Of a stretch of DNA of 5,350 nucleotides, positions 1 to 5,350 are shown piece by piece (position 1 is the first letter of the stretch; each line of letters opens with the position of its first letter). This DNA is from an uncultured Phycisphaerae bacterium (GTDB taxonomy: Bacteria > Planctomycetota > Phycisphaerae > Phycisphaerales > SM1A02), in NCBI GenBank assembly GCA_937899935.1, contig CALCOW010000212.1:1-5350 (forward strand), given 5' to 3'. Under the pieces are notes generated by a model. That model saw only the letters and a program-made list of their open reading frames with translations. It did no database searches and had not been told where the DNA came from. The position numbers and the translations under genes are program-made.

Positions 1-716
1 GCAGCTTCAAGATCGTAATCCGCTGCTTGCAGGAGTTTGAGAAGTAAGTTCTCAACATCTTCACCTACATAGCCAGCCTCTGTAAGCGTTGTTGCGTCAC
101 CAATGGCAAATGGAACATTGAGAATTCTGGCCAAGGTTTTGGCCAGCAGTGTTTTTCCTGTGCCAGTTGGGCCAATCAACAAGACGTTTGATTTATCCAA
201 TTCAACAGCACAGTCTTCATTTTCAAGTTGGGTCAGCCGCTTGTAGTGGTTGTGTACGGAAACCGAAAGCGCCTTCTTGGCATGGTGTTGCCCGATGACA
301 TATTGATCAAGAAACTCTTTGATCTCACGTGGCACCGGTATGGCCGAGAACAGTGGCCTGGCACTACTAACGCGGCGACGTTCTTGGCGAAAGATGTTCT
401 GACACAGGTCAGTGCAGTTCGAGCAGATGTAGATGTCGTTTGGACCTTCAACCATCGGGCCCACCTCGCGAGAGGTCTTGCCGCAGAACGAGCACGTGGT
501 GACTTTTCGTCCTCGAAAGCCACCCTCATCACCATCATTGCCACCGCCAGAGCCGCCAGAGCCACCGGAACCGCTTGAGCCACCAGAACCTCCAGAACCA
601 CTTTCTGGCTTGAGGCCACCGCCCAAAGGGCCATCACCAGAATTGGCTTCGGCGTCCATGGCATCGCGGCGGGGTGCGAGGCGATTTAGTGCATCTAACA
701 AGTCTTCATGTGACAT
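1..716 (-). CDS. clpX: ATP-dependent Clp protease ATP-binding subunit ClpX (N-terminal part, cut by window edge)
   Basis: AAA+ unfoldase that recognises tagged or damaged cytoplasmic proteins, unfolds them with ATP and feeds them to the ClpP peptidase. My translation from 716 runs 238 residues without a stop to the edge. A four-cysteine zinc-binding domain is visible (C75, C78, C98, C101, in CSFCGK and ICSNC), followed by PREIKEFLDQYVIGQ at about 129-143, where the AAA+ module begins, and the Walker A motif GPTGTGKT at 182-189. The end, near ADYDLEA, lies just before the expected Walker B motif, so about half the protein is missing. The start is well bounded: an in-frame TGA lies 18 bases upstream and GAGAGGG (727-733) lies 10 bases before the ATG. 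Unusually, about 60 residues precede the zinc domain, including a Gly/Ser stretch at 39-59; in E. coli ClpX the first cysteine is near residue 15. The identification is secure from the motifs. Confidence 0.97.
   Translation of the reverse strand, partial: MSHEDLLDALNRLAPRRDAMDAEANSGDGPLGGGLKPESGSGGSGGSSGSGGSGGSGGGNDGDEGGFRGRKVTTCSFCGKTSREVGPMVEGPNDIYICSNCTDLCQNIFRQERRRVSSARPLFSAIPVPREIKEFLDQYVIGQHHAKKALSVSVHNHYKRLTQLENEDCAVELDKSNVLLIGPTGTGKTLLAKTLARILNVPFAIGDATTLTEAGYVGEDVENLLLKLLQAADYDLEA
544..597 (-). repeat. Six 9-bp tandem units encoding a Ser-Gly-Gly linker in ClpX
   Basis: Six imperfect 9-base units lie head to tail (plus-strand forms CCGCCAGAG twice, then CCACCGGAA, CCGCTTGAG, CCACCAGAA, CCTCCAGAA). 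They encode a Gly/Ser low-complexity segment at about residues 39-59 of ClpX. Because the unit is a multiple of three, copy-number change would alter linker length without a frameshift. Third-position differences between units argue against a very recent expansion. Confidence 0.85.
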
Positions 717-1031
717 GTTCAGGTTGCCCTCTCAATGGCTATTGGCAGTTACCTTACATGTGGACGGCATTGATCATGTCACCATGCAGTCCAGCTTCTA
801 GTCTATCCCTGCTACTGAGAGCTTTAGGTGCTTCAGTAACTAGCTCATTGTGCCACAGGTACGCCGTAAGTCCAACTATGACCGCTGGATCTACGGTTTT
901 GGAGGCCCCAAATGACAGGCTATCAGCCGTTGATTATCGAAATAGCGACCGATTTGACTCGCCATTGGGGTTATCGGCAAAGTTTCGTTCTCGACAGACC
1001 GGGGCCGTTAATCTGATCTATTGAGCTGCTC
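717..1031. other. 315-base intergenic region between the SHOCT gene and clpX; no gene seen
   Basis: No reading frame here looks like a real protein. The longest plus-strand frame (674-1024) overlaps the clpX start and has an unprotein-like composition. The longest minus-strand ATG frame I found is 24 codons (965-891) and has no ribosome binding site. I see no tRNA and no T-run terminator after the SHOCT stop. The clpX ribosome binding site lies at 727-733, and an imperfect hairpin at 811-844. On the minus strand TTGGAC, 17 bases and CACAAT could form a weak promoter for clpX, but both boxes match consensus poorly. The region is long enough for a clpX promoter and 5' leader, or for the remains of a lost gene; I cannot tell which. 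Confidence 0.6.
811..844. other. Imperfect inverted repeat upstream of clpX
   Basis: ACTGA (814-818) and AGC (820-822) pair with GCT (830-832) and TCAGT (833-837) around a 7-base loop, with one bulged G at 819. A further three pairs form between GCT (811-813) and AGC (842-844), across a 4-base bulge. That gives 11 pairs in total, about 95 to 130 bases before the clpX start. No T-run follows on either strand, so it is not a classical terminator. It could be leader RNA structure or chance. Confidence 0.3.
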
Positions 1032-1364
1032 CTAGGCCTCATCGGTCTTGCCTGACGCGTCCTCATGAGGGTCGACCTGCCGGATCATATGACTGCGCGC
1101 CTTGAGGAATTCTTCCTCTGATAGTTCGCCACGGTCACGCATCTTGCGCAAGGCTTCAAGGGTGAATCCGACGTCTTCTGGCATGTGCTCAGGGGCTTTC
1201 AGTCTGCGATTAATCCATGTCAGCCCAAAAAAGGCAATCAATAAAAGAACGATCAGCACGATTGCCCAGGGCACAATCTGGCCGATCAGCGAACCTGGAT
1301 CGTCTGGTGGTTGGGCCGCCTGTGGCGCACCCAGCAGGAGAATGATTCCATCAAATTGCAGCAC
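1032..1364 (-). CDS. Small single-pass membrane protein with SHOCT-type C-terminal motif
   Basis: 110-residue protein of unknown function. One strongly hydrophobic helix covers about residues 27-51 (IGQIVPWAIVLIVLLLIAFF and following) and is followed by basic NRRLK, which suggests a cytoplasmic C-terminus by the positive-inside rule. Residues 70-94 (EALRKMRDRGELSEEEF onwards) match the SHOCT pattern: a short amphipathic helix, then G-E-[LI]-[ST]-x-E-E-[FY]. Such domains usually sit at the C-terminus of small bacterial proteins and are thought to mediate oligomerisation. The N-terminus is mildly hydrophobic but lacks the basic residues of a normal signal peptide. The start is GTG, one codon after the tig TAG stop and in the same frame; the next Met (61) falls after the membrane helix, so a later start is unlikely. 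Translation probably depends on re-initiation after tig, since no strong Shine-Dalgarno is visible. The SHOCT and membrane calls are fairly firm; the role is unknown. Confidence 0.85.
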   Translation of the reverse strand: MLQFDGIILLLGAPQAAQPPDDPGSLIGQIVPWAIVLIVLLLIAFFGLTWINRRLKAPEHMPEDVGFTLEALRKMRDRGELSEEEFLKARSHMIRQVDPHEDASGKTDEA

Positions 1365-1367
1365 AGT

Positions 1368-2903
1368 CTAACTCGACGTTTTTTTGCTTGTCTTCTTAGT
1401 CGTCTTCTTAGTCGTCTTTTTGGTCGTCTTTTTGGTGGTCTTCTTCTTACTTGCTTCCGGTGTGGTCTTCTTCTTTGTGGTTGATTTCTTGGTCGTCGAT
1501 GGCGCCTCGTCGGCGTTCATTTCTCGCCATTGCTCGATGGTGACATCTTCGATCTTGGCCTTGTCGACCAAAATATCAGCCGCTTTCTCATGTCGGATGG
1601 TTTCAGTCAGTTCACCGAGCCGTCCTGCATTGTTGAGTTCGGTGCGTAGTTTGTCGGGGCGGTGCCCACGTTGCATGGCAATAGAAGCAATGCGACCATT
1701 GATTTCAGTCTCTGAAACTTCAACACCTTGATCTTTGGCCAGCTTGCGCAATAGGAAGTACGTCTTCAAGCGTTTGCGAGCCACGTCTTGAGCCTGTGAG
1801 CGAAGCTCTGCGACACGTATCTCGACGTCTTCTTGTGGTATGCCGCGATGCAGCAGTTCCATCTCTTGCTGTTCAAGAAGGCGAGCGGCTTGGCGGCCGG
1901 CCATTGCTTCGGGTAATTCGAAGTCCACTTTCTGCGCGAATTCTCTGGTGGCTTGGTCACGCAGTGCCGCTGCTTGCTGCTGGTCGCGTCGCTGCTCCAA
2001 GAGAAGTTTGATCTGCTCTCGCAGGACATCGGCGCTGGCCAGTCCATAGCCATCGACAATCTGCTGGATGGTAGCGGGGTGAATGCGATGGGCATCCTTA
2101 ATAGTGAAGGAGATGATGAGATCGGCGCCGCGCAATTCCTCCTGTTCATGAGCCTCGGGACCTTTGGTCTCAATGATGACTTCATCACCGACCTTTTTGT
2201 CAGCAAAGAGGTCGACCAGATTTTCAATCATGAGCCCAAGAACCGGACCATCTTTTTGATCGCGCGGAAGCAGGAGTGGAACTGAATCATGTGAGAAGAA
2301 TGGCTTCTCTGCATCCTTGACCGTTGCCGTGACTCGTCCAAGGACACGATCTCCAGAAGTGATGCCCTCATTGATTTGTTCAGCGGTGCCATGCTGAAGC
2401 GATTGACGTGTGAGCTCTTCGTCGATGTGTTCATCAGTGATCTCAAGCAAGGGTCGCTTGAGTGCCAAGCCATCAAGTGCAGGCAGTGTGAAATCGGGGG
2501 TCACTTCAACCGTGACTGAGAAGGTCAGTGGCTTGCCGTCTTCCAGGGCCAACTCCTTCATCGTGTCATCTGGTTCAGGCTCACCGACTGGTTCGAGCTC
2601 ATTGGCCTCAAGCGCCTTTGCATAGGCATCAGCGATGACCTGATTTTTGGTTTCATCGCGCATCGCGTCGCCAAAGCGTCGCTGTAGAAGCTTGGCCGGA
2701 ACATGTCCCTTACGGAAGCCAGGCACCTGCGCCTGTTGCGAAAGTGTCGAAAGAGAGTCGTGCAACTTCTCTTGAATCGCATCAGCCGAAATAGTGATAG
2801 TGAGACGTTTACGGGCCGGGCCTTGATCCTCGATCTTGACATCTGGGAAGGAGGCATCATCAGTCGCGGCAGGAGTGTCGGTAGTGGCAGGGGCGTCGGT
2901 CAT
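1368..2903 (-). CDS. tig: Trigger factor (ribosome-associated chaperone) with lysine-rich C-terminal tail
   Basis: Ribosome-bound chaperone that shelters nascent chains at the exit tunnel. From the ATG at 2903 it has 511 residues, against about 430 in E. coli. Residues 1-20 are a Thr/Ala/Asp-rich leader. The ribosome-binding domain follows, with RKRLTITISADAI at 31-43 and the signature GFRKGHVP at 62-69, the loop that contacts ribosomal protein L23. Residues about 184-272 occupy the place of the FKBP-like prolyl isomerase domain but are divergent. Residues about 275-460 form the helical chaperone domain (for example PEAMAGRQAARLLEQQE, 331-347). From about 469 the protein is a tail rich in Lys, Thr and Ser (18 Lys in 43 residues) built from TTKK repeats. 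An in-frame TTG at 2963 would add 20 residues, but it lacks a ribosome binding site, and the added segment does not resemble family N-termini; GAAG before the ATG is a modest one. The SHOCT gene follows at once, indicating co-transcription. Confidence 0.95.
   Translation of the reverse strand: MTDAPATTDTPAATDDASFPDVKIEDQGPARKRLTITISADAIQEKLHDSLSTLSQQAQVPGFRKGHVPAKLLQRRFGDAMRDETKNQVIADAYAKALEANELEPVGEPEPDDTMKELALEDGKPLTFSVTVEVTPDFTLPALDGLALKRPLLEITDEHIDEELTRQSLQHGTAEQINEGITSGDRVLGRVTATVKDAEKPFFSHDSVPLLLPRDQKDGPVLGLMIENLVDLFADKKVGDEVIIETKGPEAHEQEELRGADLIISFTIKDAHRIHPATIQQIVDGYGLASADVLREQIKLLLEQRRDQQQAAALRDQATREFAQKVDFELPEAMAGRQAARLLEQQEMELLHRGIPQEDVEIRVAELRSQAQDVARKRLKTYFLLRKLAKDQGVEVSETEINGRIASIAMQRGHRPDKLRTELNNAGRLGELTETIRHEKAADILVDKAKIEDVTIEQWREMNADEAPSTTKKSTTKKKTTPEASKKKTTKKTTKKTTKKTTKKTSKKTSS
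1390..1449 (-). repeat. 12-bp tandem repeats encoding the TTKK tail of trigger factor
   Basis: Five consecutive 12-base units are visible on the plus strand: GTCTTCTTAGTC (1390-1401 and 1402-1413, identical), GTCTTTTTGGTC (1414), GTCTTTTTGGTG (1426) and GTCTTCTTCTTA (1438). Read on the minus strand they encode Lys-Lys-Thr-Thr steps. Related degenerate copies continue to about 1500. The two identical units suggest recent duplication by slippage; the period preserves the reading frame. Confidence 0.85.
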
Positions 2904-3078
2904 AGGTTTCTTCAATTGGTGACAACAGATCTTAAACAGAGTCAACTTGAGCACGCCGCTCAATTAGGAATGGGCAAAAGTAGCATAAAAGCGAGTCTCG
3001 CATGGAAAAAGGGGAGGCATCACGCGACTGGGGCATCTCATTGATGCCAAGGCCATCAGATTCTCCAGACCCGCTCCC
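2904..3078. other. glnN-tig intergenic region
   Basis: This stretch is 175 bases long and lies between two genes transcribed in the same direction. It contains the inverted repeats at 3016-3048 with a downstream T-run, a small GCGAGACTCGC palindrome (2991-3001) followed by TTTT on the minus strand, and a possible -10 box TATGCT just after it, without a convincing -35. This fits a site where glnN transcription ends and tig transcription begins. The tig promoter cannot be assigned with confidence. Confidence 0.5.
3006..3048 (-). terminator. Candidate weak terminator after glnN, with two alternative hairpins
   Basis: On the minus strand, about 30 bases after the glnN stop, GGCATCA (3048-3042) can pair with either of two downstream partners. 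GATGCC (3037-3032) gives 6 pairs with a 5-base loop; TGATGCC (3022-3016) gives 7 pairs with a 19-base loop. Five T's follow at 3010-3006 after a short C-run. The stem is short and set 5 bases from the T-run, so this is at best a weak intrinsic terminator; a Rho-dependent end or a processing site is also possible. Confidence 0.4.
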
Positions 3079-5238
3079 TTAGCAGTCAGGGCTCAGAAGC
3101 ATTTGAGCATAGGTTGGCAGTGGCCACAGATCGTAGGAGATCACTTCTTCCAGGCCGTCAGCGATCTGGCGTGCCTCTTCCATGGCGGGAAGCAACACGT
3201 CGTGAATATGCCGAGCGTCTTTATCCTGTGTATCGCAATCGGCTTCCACCGCTTGGCGAACAGCGTCGATGGCATTGCTCAGATGCTGAAGCTGGGTGGT
3301 GAGTTGTTCAAGAGCCCTGATAGAGGCAGTCGCTTCAACGCCGGCGGCCTTGCAGCTGGCCACGGCTTCAGCCAGTTCAGCCTGCTGTCGAACGGCGGCC
3401 GGAAGAACCATTGTTTGCAACATCGACAACAGTGTCCTGGCTTCGATTCTGACAATGCCACAGAAGCGCTCGTAGAGCACATTGACACGGGCATCAACCT
3501 CACGCGGCGTCAGTACATGGTAGGTTTCGAAGAGCTTCTTGGATTTATCAGAGGCGATCAGCGGGAGTGCATCGGCGGTGCCTTCAAGCACAGGAAGTGA
3601 TCGATGGCCCGCCTCCTTGTGCCATTTGCTGGAATAGTTGTCACCATCAAAGCAGACGCGTCGGTGTTCTTTGGTGACTTCACGAAGCAGATCAAGTGCG
3701 ACCTCATGAAGCTTTTTCTTGGAGTGATCGCCTCCCAGCCGTTCGCTGAGCTGCGTGGCCATGTAATCGAGCGATTCAGCAATAATGGTATTAAGAATCG
3801 TATTGGGCCAGGCGACGGAAGCGCTCGAGCCGACCGCACGGAATTCGAATTTGTTGCCAGTGAAAGCGAAAGGACTGGTTCGGTTGCGGTCTCCAGAGTC
3901 ACGAGGCAATTCAGGCATCGTGGCGGGGCCAAGATCCAACAAGCTTTTGCCTGACATCTCAAGAGGCTTGCCTTCTTCTAATTCATTGAGCAAATTGGTA
4001 AGCATCTCGCCCAGGAAAATAGAAATGATCGCTGGCGGTGCTTCATTACCGCCGAGTCGCAGGTCATTGCCAGGTGAGGCAATCGAGGCGCGAAGCATGT
4101 CGGCATGAAGGTCAACCGCTCGAATCACTGACATGAGGAAGGTCAAGAACTGAAGCTGTTCGTGTGTTTCAGAACGTGGCTTGAGCAGATTTTTTCCAGT
4201 GTCGGTGGCAATCGCCCAGTTGTTGTGTTTTCCTGATCCATTAATCCCAGCGAAAGGTTTCTCATGGAGCAAGCAGAGGAAGCCATGTTGCAGGGCAGTC
4301 CGTTCAAGGACCTGCATCAACAACATCTGATGATCGGCAGCCACATTGGCATTTTCAAATGTCGGTGCGACCTCGAATTGTCCCGGAGCCACCTCGTTAT
4401 GACGGGTCTTCACTGGAATCCCAAGCTGGTAGAGCTTCTCTTCACAATCAGCCATAAAGGCCAGCACATGCTCCGGAATGTGAGCAAAGTAGTGGTCATC
4501 AAGCTGATGTCCCTTGGGCGCGGCGGCACCGAGTAGGGTGCGGCCACAGATCAAGAGATCAGGCCGCATCGCGGCCAGTTCAGCGTCGACCAGAAAATAC
4601 TCTTGCTCACAACCCAATGTGGTGATCACATTACTGACACCCTTATCGCTGCCAAAGATCTTGAGGATGCGCATCGCCTGTTGATTGATCGCTTGAATAG
4701 AACGTAACAACGGCGTCTTTTCGTCAAGTGCTTCCCCGGTCCAGCTCACAAAGGCCGTTGGGATATAGAGCGTCGCATCAGCGTCAGTCTTACGAATGAA
4801 GGCCGGGCTGGTTGCATCCCAGGCGGTGTAGCCGCGTGCCTCATAGGTATCTCGAATGCCCCCGGTTGGGAAAGAGCTTGCGTCAGGTTCGCCTCGAATC
4901 AGCATGTCGCCAGAGAATTCTGCAATCGCGCCGCCGCCATTGCGCGGCGACAAAAACGCATCGTGTTTTTCAGCCGTTGCTCCATTGAGTGGTTGGAACC
5001 AGTGGCAGTAATGAGTGCAGCCATGTTCGATGGCCCATTCCTTCATCGAGTCGGCGACTTGATTGGCAATGGCCGGATCCAGAGCAGTGCCGTGCTCCAT
5101 GGTTCGATTGAGCTTTTCGTAGACTTCTGAGTCGAGGCGACGCAACATGACGTCACCGGTGAAGGTCAAGACACCAAACTGGTCGCCGAAATTTTCAAAT
5201 GATGTGCTTGGTTCAGTCATTGTGTGTTGGCGCGACAT
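3079..5238 (-). CDS. glnN: Type III glutamine synthetase (GSIII, GlnN family)
   Basis: Makes glutamine from glutamate, ammonium and ATP in the cytoplasm, the entry step of nitrogen assimilation. The 719 residues match the usual GSIII size of about 700-730, far above the GSI (about 470) and GSII (about 350) families. Known GSIII enzymes are dodecamers. Visible motifs are CEQEYFLVD (210-218, metal-binding acidic strand), HNEVAPGQFEVAP (280-292), KPFAGINGSGKHNNWA (327-342, counterpart of the GSI nucleotide-site loop), and NRTSPFAFTGNKFEFRAVGS (452-471), with the conserved arginines. The C-terminal third is the long helical region typical of GSIII and ends in DLWPLPTYAQMLL, as family members do. 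No GSI-type adenylylation tyrosine loop is evident. The start at 5238 is chosen over Met7 because GGAG (5246-5249) lies 7 bases upstream of it. The gene looks intact. The 175-base gap before tig suggests a separate transcription unit. Confidence 0.97.
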   Translation of the reverse strand: MSRQHTMTEPSTSFENFGDQFGVLTFTGDVMLRRLDSEVYEKLNRTMEHGTALDPAIANQVADSMKEWAIEHGCTHYCHWFQPLNGATAEKHDAFLSPRNGGGAIAEFSGDMLIRGEPDASSFPTGGIRDTYEARGYTAWDATSPAFIRKTDADATLYIPTAFVSWTGEALDEKTPLLRSIQAINQQAMRILKIFGSDKGVSNVITTLGCEQEYFLVDAELAAMRPDLLICGRTLLGAAAPKGHQLDDHYFAHIPEHVLAFMADCEEKLYQLGIPVKTRHNEVAPGQFEVAPTFENANVAADHQMLLMQVLERTALQHGFLCLLHEKPFAGINGSGKHNNWAIATDTGKNLLKPRSETHEQLQFLTFLMSVIRAVDLHADMLRASIASPGNDLRLGGNEAPPAIISIFLGEMLTNLLNELEEGKPLEMSGKSLLDLGPATMPELPRDSGDRNRTSPFAFTGNKFEFRAVGSSASVAWPNTILNTIIAESLDYMATQLSERLGGDHSKKKLHEVALDLLREVTKEHRRVCFDGDNYSSKWHKEAGHRSLPVLEGTADALPLIASDKSKKLFETYHVLTPREVDARVNVLYERFCGIVRIEARTLLSMLQTMVLPAAVRQQAELAEAVASCKAAGVEATASIRALEQLTTQLQHLSNAIDAVRQAVEADCDTQDKDARHIHDVLLPAMEEARQIADGLEEVISYDLWPLPTYAQMLLSPDC

Positions 5239-5245
5239 CGCTTCT

Positions 5246-5249
5246 CTCC
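5246..5249 (-). promoter_or_regulatory. Shine-Dalgarno of glnN
   Basis: GGAG (within GGAGAG on the minus strand) ends 7 bases before the ATG at 5238. This is near-ideal spacing and decides between Met1 and the in-frame Met7. Confidence 0.75.
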
Positions 5250-5267
5250 GTGCTTTTTCGGCGGACG

Positions 5268-5273
5268 ATCATA
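5268..5273 (-). promoter_or_regulatory. Possible -10 box for glnN
   Basis: TATGAT on the minus strand matches five of six bases of the sigma-70 -10 consensus and is directly preceded by TG. It lies 29 bases upstream of the glnN start, which would give a leader of about 20-25 bases containing the Shine-Dalgarno. No good -35 box is found at 16-18 bases, and I see no recognisable nitrogen-regulator operator, so this is tentative. Confidence 0.25.
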
Positions 5274-5307
5274 CAGTCAGTACCTCCGCCAAATTCTCAT
5301 AAAATCC

Positions 5308-5350
5308 ATGGCAATGAATCCTGAAGAGCCCCTCATTCGGCGACTTCAAT
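5308..5350 (+). CDS. Possible start of a divergent gene, cut by right edge
   Basis: An ATG at 5308, with a second in-frame ATG at 5314, opens a frame that stays open to the window end (MAMNPEEPLIRRLQ). The composition is plausible for a protein N-terminus, but 14 codons are too few to identify anything. No Shine-Dalgarno is visible. TAAAAT at 5300-5305 could be a -10 box placing the transcript start close to the second ATG, as in leaderless genes. It may equally be a chance open frame. Confidence 0.25.
   Translation, partial: MAMNPEEPLIRRLQ

Noticed and set aside
891..965. Minus-strand 24-codon frame (begins MASQIGRYFD) in the gap before clpX
   Set aside because: It has no Shine-Dalgarno sequence and is short enough to arise by chance.
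674..1024. Plus-strand open frame of 116 codons overlapping the clpX start
   Set aside because: It overlaps the well-supported clpX N-terminus, has no ribosome binding site, and its Ser/Leu/Cys-rich composition resembles no protein I know.
1384..1731. Plus-strand frame beginning with Val/Phe/Leu repeats that looks like a membrane protein
   Set aside because: The hydrophobic run is simply the complement of the AAG/ACC-rich lysine-threonine tail of trigger factor.
2904..2963. Extended trigger factor start at TTG 2963
   Set aside because: It lacks a ribosome binding site; the extra 20 residues (SGVLKLTLFKICC onwards) are unlike family N-termini; the ATG at 2903 is preceded by GAAG and gives a sensible start.
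3103..3600. Plus-strand 165-codon frame opposite glnN
   Set aside because: It lies wholly within the intact glnN gene on the other strand and shows no recognisable motif; it is a shadow frame.
5277..5309. Minus-strand 10-residue frame MDFMRIWRRY upstream of glnN, with AGGA nine bases before it, as a possible leader peptide
   Set aside because: It lies upstream of the only candidate -10 box for glnN, so it might not be transcribed. No attenuator hairpins follow it, and a frame this short is expected by chance.

Overview
The window carries four protein genes, all on the minus strand. In transcription order they are a type III glutamine synthetase (glnN, 5238-3079), trigger factor (tig, 2903-1368), a small one-helix membrane protein with a SHOCT-type C-terminal motif (1364-1032), and the first 238 codons of the Clp unfoldase ClpX (716 to the left edge). 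A possible divergent plus-strand gene has only its first dozen or so codons inside the right edge (from 5308 or 5314). I see no rRNA, tRNA, CRISPR array, insertion sequence or phage gene.

Organism (inference only): base composition is near 50% GC. A long GlnN-type glutamine synthetase, a trigger factor ending in a lysine-rich repeat tail, and a ClpX with an added Gly/Ser-rich N-terminal segment suggest a Planctomycetota-like bacterium, perhaps of the Phycisphaerae. No marker gene here settles this. The content is housekeeping and chromosomal, not mobile.

Layout: 5239-5350 is the short upstream region of glnN, with a clear Shine-Dalgarno sequence and a possible -10 box. The 175 bases between glnN and tig (2904-3078) hold overlapping inverted repeats followed by a T-run on the transcribed strand, a plausible weak or conditional terminator. 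tig and the SHOCT gene are almost fused: the tig TAG stop is followed by one codon and then the GTG start of the next gene in the same frame. A 315-base stretch (717-1031) without a convincing gene then separates the SHOCT gene from clpX.

How they work together: trigger factor folds nascent chains at the ribosome and ClpX unfolds proteins for degradation by ClpP, so tig next to clpX is the usual bacterial protein-quality-control neighbourhood. clpP, which commonly lies between them, is missing here; the SHOCT membrane protein and a noncoding gap occupy its place. glnN assimilates ammonium and is probably a separate transcription unit. The window is mostly ordinary. The parts worth a second look are the low-complexity additions to trigger factor and ClpX, the in-frame tig/SHOCT junction, and the missing clpP.
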